Source: Anaerolineaceae bacterium (lineage in GTDB: Bacteria; Chloroflexota; Anaerolineae; JAAYZQ01). Taken from it: 24,062 nt of DNA. Under the pieces are notes generated by a model, which worked only from the letters and a program-made list of their open reading frames with translations, did not search any database and was not told where the DNA came from. The translations under genes were made by a program, and so were the position numbers. Where the stretch lies: assembly GCA_012514775.1 (NCBI GenBank), contig JAAYZQ010000469.1, positions 1-24,062 on the forward strand, read 5' to 3'. Of this stretch, positions 1 through 6,875 are shown in pieces. Within the stretch, counting starts at the first letter, position 1, and every line of letters begins with the position of its first letter.

Positions 1-5
1 CGGGC

Positions 6-1118
6 TCACGTCCAGAGCCTGGTGTCGCTGCCCCGCCGGGCCACCAGGGCAAAGCGGCGGTCGTACAGGGGGGCCATTCGGTCCCAGTCGTAGCGGGCGA
101 CCTCTCCCCGCAAGGATCGGGCTCGCGTCTCCTCGACGTCGACGATGGAGCGGCGCAGCCGCGCCAGGAGCCCGTCAAAATCCCGGTAGAGACAGTCCTC
201 GTGCCTCGCGGCGGGCAGCAGCTCCGGGTACGACAGGCGCGCGGGCAGGATCGGAAAGCAGTCGCAGTAGCAGGCTTCCAGCACCGCCGCCCCAAAGAAC
301 TCGTGCAGCGCCGTGCTGACCACGACGTCGCCCTGCCACAGAAGGCGGGCATACTGCGCCAGGTCCTCGGCAAAGCCAAAGTGGGCGATGCGCTCCGGCA
401 TCCTCTGGCGGGCCTCCAGGAACTCGGATGGCTGGTTGCGAAAGCTCTCGCCCAGCAGGATGAGCCGGAAGTCCAGGCCCTCGCCCGCCAGGGCATAGAC
501 CGCCCGGAAGAACGTGGCCGGGTCCTTGTCGTACTCCCAGCGGTGGTTCCAGAGGAGCAGGGGCGGGCCCGCCGCCGGCTGCTCCGGGCGGTAGGCATCC
601 AGGCGCGACAGGTCCAGCCCCAGGGGCAGCACTTCCGATCGCTCCCGCAGCCGGCCGACGGACCACAGCTCGTTATAGTCCGGGAAGTGCTTGAGCAGGC
701 GCGGCAGCTCGTCGTAAAAGGCCTCCATGTGGTAGGCCGAGTTGAAAAAGACGGCGTCGGCCCGCAAGGCGCTGGTGAAATTCGTGAACCCGTAGTGCAG
801 ATCGCGTTTCTCGCCCGGCGGCAGGGGATAGGTGAGCTGGTTTTCGTGAAAGTAGAGGGCCACCGGCACCCTTGCCAGGCGCTCGCCTCCCAGCGCGAGC
901 AAGACCGGCAGGTTCACCATGTCGGAAGCGACGATGAGGTCCGGCTCTTCCGCCAGTGCCAGGGCCTTGCGCGCCAGGGTCACCGCCCCACCTTCCATGC
1001 GCCACTTCCAGAAGCGGCCGGGCAGGGTGAGCAGCCGCACCTGGTGCCGGCTGTGGGCCCGGTAGCCGTCGGCCCAGGCCCGGTGCGAGCCGGCATAGTA
1101 GGGCTCCACCAACCACAT
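6..1118 (-). CDS. tRNA-queuosine mannosyltransferase-like glycosyltransferase (DUF3524/GTDC1 family)
   Basis: Predicted GT-B glycosyltransferase of 370 aa, the usual family length. The N-terminus (MWLVEPYYAGSHRAWADG) is the DUF3524 signature. It continues with FHENQLTYPLP near residue 92 and a GFTNFTSALRADAVFFNSAYH segment near 110-130. The C-terminal half has the GT4-type pattern ending HEFFGAAVLEA, an E-x7-E motif that binds the sugar nucleotide. The animal homologue GTDC1 (QTMAN) adds mannose to queuosine in tRNA-Asp (established for the family). Transfer to queuosine here is inferred from family and from the Qng1 gene directly upstream. It is last in a minus-strand cluster, 72 bp after Qng1, so the link to the operon is less tight than for the other members. 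The start is chosen because it coincides with the family N-terminus; the ribosome site is weak. The sugar donor cannot be read from sequence. Confidence 0.85.
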   Translation of the reverse strand: MWLVEPYYAGSHRAWADGYRAHSRHQVRLLTLPGRFWKWRMEGGAVTLARKALALAEEPDLIVASDMVNLPVLLALGGERLARVPVALYFHENQLTYPLPPGEKRDLHYGFTNFTSALRADAVFFNSAYHMEAFYDELPRLLKHFPDYNELWSVGRLRERSEVLPLGLDLSRLDAYRPEQPAAGPPLLLWNHRWEYDKDPATFFRAVYALAGEGLDFRLILLGESFRNQPSEFLEARQRMPERIAHFGFAEDLAQYARLLWQGDVVVSTALHEFFGAAVLEACYCDCFPILPARLSYPELLPAARHEDCLYRDFDGLLARLRRSIVDVEETRARSLRGEVARYDWDRMAPLYDRRFALVARRGSDTRLWT

Positions 1119-1190
1119 CTTCAGGGGTTGCAGGGCCGCATCGTCGGCCGCATGGAATGACTCGTCGATGGATCTGCTCCTGACCGTACC

Positions 1191-2171
1191 CTAATAGAAG
1201 ATCGTGCGCGTGCGATGGTAGGGTTTCATCTGCCCGCTATCCTGGCTGGCAAGCCACAGCAGCCAGTCTACCTGGTAGCTGGTCACCTCCTGGCCCAGCT
1301 CCCGGAGCACGTGGCGCATCCCTTCCACGGCCTGGATCGTATTGGCCCGGATCTCGATCTCTTGCGCCGAGCCCGGGGGCAGCGGTCGCTGCTCGTCGAC
1401 GGCCGCGGCCAGGGCCGGCGCGTAGCGCAGGATGCCGCGATGGCGCAGGATCTGGGGGAGCTTGTAGTCGGCAAAGGCCGTGAGGGCGTCCAGGCGGGCA
1501 AGGCGGCCCCAGCCCTCGCCGCCAAAGGCGCCGTGGATGTCGCCGGCCAGGATCTGTGCCCTCTTGTAGAACGGAATCACCCGCCCTTTGTAGACCGCCT
1601 CGTCGCGAAAAGAGGACAGACCCAGGACCACGAGGCGGACCAGGCTGGGGGCGTCATGGCTCGCGGCGTCGACCACGGGGGCGAACCGGCCCGCAAAGTG
1701 GCCGGCGATCCAGCGGCCCAGCTCGCGCAGGTTGGCCGCCCGCTCGGCGAGAAGGGGTATGGTGGGGCTGCCGGCGAGCACCCGGCCCAGGTCCGCCTCG
1801 TCCAGCGTGGCCAGGTTCTCGGGCAGCAGAAAGGCCGGGTTCGACCTGGCCTCGGCGGTGAGCGCGGCGGCCAGTGCCCAGTATCCGTCCAGCACCTGCC
1901 CGCCGTGCTCCCGCCGCCACTTGGGCTCACCCCAGAAGGAAAAGTTGATGGTATCAAGGACAAAGACGTAGGCCAGGGTCTGCTCGTCGTCGCCTCGAAA
2001 GTGGACACTGGCGTCCCACTCGGATTCCCCGGCCAGGTCACGGGCGGCCAGCTCCCGGCAGTAAACGGCCAGGGCTTCCTGGTCGATGGACACGTGGTCG
2101 CTGGCGCCCGCCACGAATCCGGCCGCGGCACGGATGCCAAGGGGATCTGGGGTGAGACTCTCTACGCGCAT
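1191..2171 (-). CDS. Queuosine nucleoside N-glycosylase/hydrolase Qng1 (DUF2419, queuosine salvage protein)
   Basis: 326 aa, full length for DUF2419. Recognisable blocks in order are VFVLDTINFSFWG (residues 69-81), LSSFRDEAVYKGRVIPFYKRAQIL (about 185-208), FADYKLPQILRHRGILRY (233-250), VDWLLW (301-306) and the C-terminal PYHRTRTIFY. Family members (human C9orf64/QNG1) hydrolyse queuosine or its 5'-monophosphate to free queuine for reuse by tRNA-guanine transglycosylase. The protein should be cytosolic. It starts 3 bp after the tldE stop, so translational coupling is likely; its own ribosome site is poor. The neighbouring DUF3524 glycosyltransferase suggests queuosine supply and queuosine glycosylation are handled together. 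No queuosine biosynthesis gene or tgt lies in the window, so the source of Q cannot be judged. Confidence 0.93.
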   Translation of the reverse strand: MRVESLTPDPLGIRAAAGFVAGASDHVSIDQEALAVYCRELAARDLAGESEWDASVHFRGDDEQTLAYVFVLDTINFSFWGEPKWRREHGGQVLDGYWALAAALTAEARSNPAFLLPENLATLDEADLGRVLAGSPTIPLLAERAANLRELGRWIAGHFAGRFAPVVDAASHDAPSLVRLVVLGLSSFRDEAVYKGRVIPFYKRAQILAGDIHGAFGGEGWGRLARLDALTAFADYKLPQILRHRGILRYAPALAAAVDEQRPLPPGSAQEIEIRANTIQAVEGMRHVLRELGQEVTSYQVDWLLWLASQDSGQMKPYHRTRTIFY

Positions 2172-2174
2172 GGC

Positions 2175-3518
2175 CTAGAACTCGGTGGCCCCGGTAAAGT
2201 GAAAGCGAGACAGCTTGATGGCCGGCACGGCGTCGCGCCCCATGCCGAGCCAGCCCATGAGCAGGCGGCGCTCCCGGCCGATGCCCTCCACGCCGTTTAG
2301 CGCTTCCACGTAGCTCTGGGTAAAGCGCATGTTCTTGACCGGGTAGGCAATCTCGCCGTTCTCGATGAGGAACGTGCCATCGCGGGTCATGCCTGTGACG
2401 ACCACGCGCGTGGGCTCCACGGGGCGCGTGTAGTGGAACCGCGTGACATACACGCCGCGCTCGGTGCCCGCGATCATCTCCTCCACGCTCGCCTCGCCGG
2501 TGGAGAAAAAGGTGTTGAGCGGCATGGGTCCGAAGGGGCTGGGGCTGGGTATGGCGTGCCCCGTCGAGGACTTGTTCTCCTTGCCCGCCCGGTAGGAGTC
2601 ATAGACCACGCCGTGCGCCACGCCATCCTTCAAGAGGTTCACCCGCTGCCTGGGCACGCCCTCGAAGTCAAAGGGCCAGGGAATGCCCTCGGGGTCCAGC
2701 GCGTCGTCCCAGACCGAGATCCGGGGATCGACGATGCGCTGGCCCAGCTTGCCGCTCATGAAGCTGCGGCCCTCCTGCAGCGCGGTGGCGCCAAAGCCGG
2801 TGTAGCCCATCATCTGCACCAGGTCGTGGGCGGCGTAGGGCTCCAGGATCACTGTATACTCGCCCGGCTCCAGGGGTCGCGGGTTCCGGCTACGGACACA
2901 CTTTTCCACCGCCTCGCGGCCCAGCGCCTCAAAGTCGAGCTGGGCGAAATCGGACACCAGCCCGGCGGCATAGCCCGCGCTGTCGTCGCTCATGGCCACC
3001 ATGTTCAGGTCGGCATAGGTGAGGGGAAAGTAGGCCGAGATGCCCAGGGAGTTGGCGACGGCCAGCTCGACGGCAGCGGTGGTCAGCGCCCCAAAAGCCG
3101 AAACCCCGGCGGCCTCGGCGACAGAGCAGAGGGTCCGCACGCTCCTGGCGCGCTCTTCCGCCGAGCAGGCGGCCGTGGTCTCGAAAAAAGCCTGCGCCTC
3201 GGCGATGGGCTGCGGCCCGGGCAAAGAGCGGAACTCCGGGTTCTCCGGCTGGAGCCGGGCAATGGTCAGGGCCCGGTCCAGGGTGCTCTCCAGGGCCGCG
3301 GCGTTCAGGTCGTTCGTGCTCGCCACGCCCACCCGCTTGCCCAGGACGCAGCGAATGCGCACGTCGGCATTGCTTTCGGCCACGTTCTGGTGGATGGTCG
3401 AATTGGCAAAGCGCGTCAGGTAATTGTCGCCCGCCAGGATCACAACCTCGGTCTGGTCCGCCGTGGAGCGGGCCAGGATGCTATCGGTTATCTCTTGGAT
3501 TCGCTTCTTGCCTAGCAT
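2175..3518 (-). CDS. tldE: TldE/PmbA-type subunit of the TldD/TldE metalloprotease
   Basis: 447 aa, typical for TldE/PmbA. This is the non-catalytic partner that forms a heterodimer with TldD, a cytosolic Zn protease that trims modified peptides and unfolded substrates (established in E. coli and archaeal relatives). The family is seen in the N-terminal ADQTEVVILAGDNYLTRFANSTIHQNV region (about 20-46), the central DLNMVAMSDDSAGYA block, and the C-terminal RGVYVTRFHYTRPVEPTR and GMTRDGTFLIENGEI blocks. It lacks the HExxxH metal site present in its upstream neighbour, as expected for this subunit. ATG at 3516-3518 follows a GGGAGA ribosome site. It lies 24 bp after tldD and 3 bp before Qng1, consistent with one transcript. 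Confidence 0.93.
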   Translation of the reverse strand: MLGKKRIQEITDSILARSTADQTEVVILAGDNYLTRFANSTIHQNVAESNADVRIRCVLGKRVGVASTNDLNAAALESTLDRALTIARLQPENPEFRSLPGPQPIAEAQAFFETTAACSAEERARSVRTLCSVAEAAGVSAFGALTTAAVELAVANSLGISAYFPLTYADLNMVAMSDDSAGYAAGLVSDFAQLDFEALGREAVEKCVRSRNPRPLEPGEYTVILEPYAAHDLVQMMGYTGFGATALQEGRSFMSGKLGQRIVDPRISVWDDALDPEGIPWPFDFEGVPRQRVNLLKDGVAHGVVYDSYRAGKENKSSTGHAIPSPSPFGPMPLNTFFSTGEASVEEMIAGTERGVYVTRFHYTRPVEPTRVVVTGMTRDGTFLIENGEIAYPVKNMRFTQSYVEALNGVEGIGRERRLLMGWLGMGRDAVPAIKLSRFHFTGATEF

Positions 3519-3542
3519 GATTCTCCCTTTCGGAATCCATCC

Positions 3543-5015
3543 CTACCTGATGACGCCGACCCGCACGTTGCGAAAGCGGGCTGCCGCGGTTCCATGGCCG
3601 GTGTGCGCCACCTGGCTGGGCTGGCCCTTGCCGCAGTTCGGCGTGCCCCACACCCGCCAGTGATTGGCGTTGCAGATGGCATCGCAGCTCCCCCAGAATT
3701 GGGGCGTGATGCCCGTGTAGGTCGCATTCTTGATCATGCGCCCCATCTTGCCGTTCTTGATCTCGTAGGCGATCTCGGTGCCGAACTGGAAGTTCAGCCG
3801 CTTGTCGTCGATGCTCCAGCTCCTGTTCAGCTCCATGTACAGGCCGTCGTCGGTGTCGGCGATGAGGTCGTCAAACTCCCACTCGCCGGGCTCCAGGTTG
3901 ACGTTGGTCATGCGCACGATGGGGATGCGGTTCCAGCCGTCGGCCCGCATGGCGCCCCCGGACGTGGCCGGCGCCCTGTCGCCCACGATCCCGCGAAGCT
4001 GCTCGATGCTCTCCCGAGAGCTGAGGTAGCCGACGAAAAGGCCCTGGCGCACGATGGGGACGCGCTGCGCCGGCACGCCCTCGTCGTCCCAGCCAAAGGT
4101 CCCCAGGCCCCCGGGCAGCGTGGCGTCGGCGGTCAGGTTCACCACGTCCGAACCGTAGCGAAAGGTGCCCAGCTTTTCCGGCGTCAAGAAGCTCGTCCCG
4201 GCATAGCTGGCCTCGGTGCCAAACACCCGGTCCAGCTCGATGGGGTGCCCGCACGACTCGTGGACCTGGAGCGCCAGTTGGGTGGGCCCCAGGATGACCG
4301 TCGTCACCCCGCTGGGGCAGCGGTCGGCTGTCAACAACGCCACCGACTCCTCGCCGATGCGCACAGCGTTGCCCGGCAGGTCCATTGCCAGGATTGCCTC
4401 CCAGCCCTCCTGGCGCTGGTCGCGCCCGAAGGAGTTGGGGTACGACCGTTTCTGCACCTCGCCCGTCCGGGAATCCACGGCCGTCGCTTCGATGCCGCCC
4501 CCCGACTCGACGATCTCTTGTTCCAGCAGCGCTCCCTCGCTGTTGGCAAAGAGCTTGTTCTCGCGCCAGAAGGCCAGCGTGGCCGAGGCTACGCGCACGC
4601 CAGGCGTGGACCGCAGCCCCCGGTCGGCCTCCAGCAGGAGGTCGATCTTGTCTTCCATCGACACCTGCCAGGGATCGACGCGCACGGGCGTCCGGTAGCT
4701 GCCGGTGTGGGCCACGGGTTGGCCAAGGCGAACGTCGCGCTTTTTAAAGAGGGCGCTGGCCCGGGCAATCTCCACCGCCAGGGCCGTCACGCGGTCGACC
4801 TCGGCCGGGCTGAGGACGGCCGAGCTGGCAAAGCCCCAGGCGCCGTCGACCACAACCCGCACGCCCAGCCCCTGGCTTTCGTTGTCGGCCAGCCCTTCGA
4901 CCACCCCGTTCTTGACATTGATGTTCTGCGTCCGCCGGTTCACGACCCGGACGTCGGCATAGCTTGCTCCCTGGACCTGGGCAAGGTTCAGGGCACGGGC
5001 AGTTAGTTCCTTCAA
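3543..5015 (-). CDS. tldD: TldD-type catalytic subunit of the TldD/TldE metalloprotease
   Basis: 490 aa, normal for TldD. The zinc-binding HExxxH motif is HESCGH at residues 252-257. Other family blocks are the N-terminal ASYADVRVVNRRTQNINVKNG region, SGGAMRADGWNRIPIVRMTNVNLEPG, and the C-terminal GKMGRMIKNATYTGITPQFW segment. With TldE it forms a cytosolic protease that cleaves unfolded peptides. The start is TTG at 5013-5015. It is supported by a perfect AAGGAGG site (plus-strand 5022-5028) six bases upstream and by the family N-terminus. It is the first gene of the minus-strand cluster and is transcribed away from the LysM gene. TldD/TldE pairs are common outside peptide-antibiotic clusters; no RiPP precursor was seen here. 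Confidence 0.95.
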   Translation of the reverse strand: MKELTARALNLAQVQGASYADVRVVNRRTQNINVKNGVVEGLADNESQGLGVRVVVDGAWGFASSAVLSPAEVDRVTALAVEIARASALFKKRDVRLGQPVAHTGSYRTPVRVDPWQVSMEDKIDLLLEADRGLRSTPGVRVASATLAFWRENKLFANSEGALLEQEIVESGGGIEATAVDSRTGEVQKRSYPNSFGRDQRQEGWEAILAMDLPGNAVRIGEESVALLTADRCPSGVTTVILGPTQLALQVHESCGHPIELDRVFGTEASYAGTSFLTPEKLGTFRYGSDVVNLTADATLPGGLGTFGWDDEGVPAQRVPIVRQGLFVGYLSSRESIEQLRGIVGDRAPATSGGAMRADGWNRIPIVRMTNVNLEPGEWEFDDLIADTDDGLYMELNRSWSIDDKRLNFQFGTEIAYEIKNGKMGRMIKNATYTGITPQFWGSCDAICNANHWRVWGTPNCGKGQPSQVAHTGHGTAAARFRNVRVGVIR

Positions 5016-5021
5016 CTCGAG

Positions 5022-5028
5022 CCTCCTT
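5022..5028 (-). promoter_or_regulatory. Ribosome binding site deciding the TTG start of tldD
   Basis: Minus-strand AAGGAGG lies 6 nt from the TTG at 5015. No ATG with comparable spacing exists in this frame, so the TTG start is the best choice. Confidence 0.8.
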
Positions 5029-5045
5029 GGTTCTTCCTGGAATCG

Positions 5046-5074
5046 AGGATATCCATGATCCTCTCAACGCACAA
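5046..5074 (-). promoter_or_regulatory. Possible promoter of the tldD cluster
   Basis: Minus strand TTGTGC (-35, plus 5069-5074), 17 bp, TATCCT (-10, plus 5046-5051). The -10 box is only a partial match. The predicted start of transcription is about 25 nt before the tldD start codon. It is back to back with the plus-strand promoter at 5076, so the two polymerases would compete. Confidence 0.4.
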
Positions 5075-5075
5075 C

Positions 5076-5104
5076 TTGGCGAAAGCCGCGCTTTGTGGTA
5101 AGAT
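5076..5104 (+). promoter_or_regulatory. Promoter of the zinc-ribbon/LysM gene
   Basis: TTGGCG (5076-5081), 17-bp spacer, TAAGAT (5099-5104). It lies inside an upstream in-frame extension of the LysM ORF that would begin at 5055, so it supports the later start at 5238/5244 and implies a leader of about 125 nt. Confidence 0.6.
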
Positions 5105-5237
5105 AGGGCCGCCTAACCGGGTCTCCACCAGGTCACCACCTCGTCTGGTACCGGCTTGTGCTCCCGTCGTTCGAGCGAGACCCCGGCCGCGAGCGACAGC
5201 GAGTCCGGTACAGGCGGAGCCGGATCCTGAGGAGGGG

Positions 5238-6062
5238 ATGAGCGTGGACGCTAACCAACGAACAAGAACCTGCCCCCACTGCGGCATGACCATGCACGAA
5301 GGGCAGCGCATCTGCCCGGGCTGCGGCAAGGCCCAGCGCCCGGCCCGCCAGATTCGCTGCCGGCACTGCGGCATGGTGAACAGGAGCACGGGGTACACCT
5401 GCGCCTTTTGTGGCCTGTCGCTGCGCCGCGTCCCCGGATGGGCGCTCCTCGCCGCCATTCCTGCACTCGCTGCCGTCCTGGCCGTCGTGGGCTGGGTCGT
5501 CCTTCCCGGCCTGCTGGCCGGCCCGGGGCCAACGGATGTGCCGCCGGCGGCCCCCACGCAGGCAGTGGCTGCCGTCACCGCCGACGTGGCGACCGCGACC
5601 GTTGCGCCCACCACGGAACCGACCCGCACGTCCCTGCCCGAACCTACGTCCACGTCGCCTGCGCACACCTCCACGTCCAGCCCCACGGTGGCGCCCACAG
5701 CCACCCGCGCGCCCACGTTCACACCCACCGCCACCGAATCTCCTACGCCGACGTCCACTCCTTCGCCCACGCCGACCTCGACCCCCACGCCCACGGCGAC
5801 GGATACGCCCGAGCCCACCACCACGCCCGAGCCGACCGAGACGCCCACCGCCGAGGCTTTGCCGTCACCCGAGGCATCGCCCACGCCGTTCATCTATGTC
5901 GTCAAGTCCGGCGACAACCTGTACACCATCGCCCAGAATTTTGGCGTGACGGTTGATGCCATCATGGAAGCCAACAACCTGACCAGCAACCGTCTGCGCG
6001 TGGGGCAGACCCTGATCATCCCCTTATCCACGCCGACGCCCTCGCCCACGCCCGAGCCCTGA
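5238..6062 (+). CDS. Zinc-ribbon, membrane-anchored LysM-domain protein
   Basis: 274 aa from ATG 5238. The N-terminus has two zinc ribbons: Cys12/15/26/29 (CPHC..CPGC) and Cys41/44/55/58 (CRHC..CAFC). One hydrophobic segment follows (about 66-90), then a Thr/Pro-rich stalk of roughly 110 residues, then one LysM domain (about 220-263, YVVKSGDNLYTIAQNFGVTV...VGQTLIIPL) and a short Pro/Thr tail. Ribbons should be cytosolic, the stalk and LysM outside, where LysM binds peptidoglycan-like glycans. AGGAGG at 5230-5235 is only 2 nt from ATG 5238 but 8 nt from an in-frame GTG at 5244, so GTG 5244 may be the true start. The reading frame is open back to 5055, but that extension covers a promoter. A signalling or wall-sensing role is possible but unproven. 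Confidence 0.85.
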   Translation: MSVDANQRTRTCPHCGMTMHEGQRICPGCGKAQRPARQIRCRHCGMVNRSTGYTCAFCGLSLRRVPGWALLAAIPALAAVLAVVGWVVLPGLLAGPGPTDVPPAAPTQAVAAVTADVATATVAPTTEPTRTSLPEPTSTSPAHTSTSSPTVAPTATRAPTFTPTATESPTPTSTPSPTPTSTPTPTATDTPEPTTTPEPTETPTAEALPSPEASPTPFIYVVKSGDNLYTIAQNFGVTVDAIMEANNLTSNRLRVGQTLIIPLSTPTPSPTPEP

Positions 6063-6083
6063 GCGCCCGGCCGGGCCAGGAAG

Positions 6084-6416
6084 CTAGCGGGCGGGCGGCT
6101 CGTACCACTCGTAATAGCCGATCACCTGGCCCGCCCTGTCGCGCACGGCGCGCATGTAGACGCGATGTTTCTCGTTGTCGGTGAAGAGCTGTTCTTCCAC
6201 GCCTTCGGAGTGCATGGCCGCCAGGATGTCGATCATCATCTTCTGGGACGCCTCCTGGTGGCAGTCGAGGAGCGAGCGGCCGATGAGGCTTTCGCCTCCC
6301 TCGTAGTGGGCGATGGCCGCCCGGTTCATGTAGCGCGTCACGTGCTGCGTGTCAGCCACGAGGATAGGTCCCTTCAGACTATCCAGGATAGCAGCCAAAA
6401 AGTCAGCGTCGACCAT
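6084..6416 (-). CDS. Small PAS-domain protein
   Basis: 110 aa from ATG at 6414-6416. The sequence DFLAAILDSLKGPILVADTQHVTRYMNRAAIAHYEGGESLIGRSLLDCH is a PAS fold start. The C-terminus ends VRDRAGQVIGYYEWYEPPAR, the usual PAS last-strand pattern. There is no output domain, so it is a stand-alone sensor-like protein, perhaps acting by protein contact; ligand unknown. The frame is open to 6488, but a strong promoter (6454-6482) sits in that extension and GGGGAG precedes ATG 6416, so the short form is chosen. It converges on the LysM gene with a 21-bp gap and diverges from the FmdB gene. Confidence 0.82.
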   Translation of the reverse strand: MVDADFLAAILDSLKGPILVADTQHVTRYMNRAAIAHYEGGESLIGRSLLDCHQEASQKMMIDILAAMHSEGVEEQLFTDNEKHRVYMRAVRDRAGQVIGYYEWYEPPAR

Positions 6417-6434
6417 AGCAAACTCCCCTCTCGT

Positions 6435-6463
6435 TTGACCGATTTCGCAAACCATTGTACAAT
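6435..6463 (+). promoter_or_regulatory. Promoter of the FmdB zinc-ribbon gene (half of an overlapping bidirectional promoter)
   Basis: TTGACC (6435-6440), 17-bp spacer, TACAAT (6458-6463). The -10 lies in the perfect palindrome ATTGTACAAT (6454-6463), which also provides the -10 of the opposite promoter. Predicted leader is about 45 nt before ATG 6517. Confidence 0.7.
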
Positions 6464-6482
6464 AGGCCAGTTTCAAAGCCAA
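6454..6482 (-). promoter_or_regulatory. Promoter of the PAS gene (other half of the overlapping bidirectional promoter)
   Basis: Minus strand TTGGCT (plus 6477-6482), 17-bp spacer, TACAAT (plus 6454-6459). It shares the palindromic -10 with the plus-strand promoter. Predicted leader is about 30 nt to the ATG at 6416. Confidence 0.68.
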
Positions 6483-6516
6483 ACTCAAGTGACAACGAGA
6501 CGCGAAGGACAGAACG

Positions 6517-6756
6517 ATGCCGATCTATGAATATGTTTGCGGCAACTGCCGGAAGAAATTCAGCCAGCTCCGTCCCATGAGCAAGGCGGACCTGCCGATG
6601 CCGTGTGGCGACTGCGGCAGCAACGACACCAAGCGGGCCATCTCGCTCTTCTCGGCCGTCAGCCGGGGCGGCAACTGCGAAAGCCACGCGGTAAAGGGCA
6701 GCGGCGGAGGATGTGGCTCGTGCGCGGGCGGGCATTGTGGCTCCTGCAGCCACTGA
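6517..6756 (+). CDS. FmdB-family zinc-ribbon protein with Cys/Gly-rich tail
   Basis: 79 aa. MPIYEYVCGNC is the FmdB/CxxC_CxxC_SSSS signature; Cys8/11 and Cys30/33 form the zinc ribbon. The C-terminus is a short Gly/Cys/His-rich tail (CGSC, HCGSC) that could bind more metal. Small cytosolic proteins of this family are called putative regulatory proteins; their role is not settled. GAAGGA is upstream of ATG 6517. The gene diverges from the PAS gene at a shared promoter, so co-regulation is likely. The window holds a second FmdB gene at 19574-19891 with a different tail. Confidence 0.88.
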   Translation: MPIYEYVCGNCRKKFSQLRPMSKADLPMPCGDCGSNDTKRAISLFSAVSRGGNCESHAVKGSGGGCGSCAGGHCGSCSH

Positions 6757-6790
6757 GACGCTCTCCCTGTTTCTCCTGCTAAGAAGCGGA

Positions 6791-6816
6791 GCGAACAAGA
6801 ATCTCGGCTTGCTCGC
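6791..6816 (+). terminator. Weak stem-loop after the FmdB gene
   Basis: GCGAACAAG (6791-6799) can pair with CTTGCTCGC (6808-6816) with one mismatch and an 8-nt loop. No T-run follows, so termination is uncertain. The rest of 6757-6875 shows only a short GC palindrome at 6842-6854, and no convincing promoter for the next gene. Confidence 0.25.
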
Positions 6817-6875
6817 GGGTTCGGATACCCAACTCCCCCGCACCCGGCCCGGGTCGAGAGATGGAAAGGACGATC

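Noticed and set aside
3594..5006. A 470-codon plus-strand frame opposite tldD, and similar ones opposite tldE and Qng1
   Set aside because: The minus-strand genes have catalytic motifs and ribosome sites; the opposite frames have neither.
3543..5015. TldD/TldE as part of a modified-peptide (microcin-like) cluster
   Set aside because: No small precursor ORF, cyclodehydratase, or exporter was found nearby, and TldD/TldE pairs are widespread without such clusters.
5632..5880. Short repeated CCCACG-like units that might suggest a tandem repeat or CRISPR array
   Set aside because: They are in-frame Thr-Pro codons of the stalk, with no constant unit length and no unique spacers.
5012..5893. Minus-strand frame encoding a Gly/Val/Ser repeat protein
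   Set aside because: It is the complement of the Thr/Pro-coding stalk of the LysM gene; the repeats follow from the ACN/CCN codons.
6065..6076. GC palindrome between the LysM and PAS genes as a terminator
   Set aside because: It is a 12-nt palindrome with no loop and no T-run, so it would not make a good hairpin.
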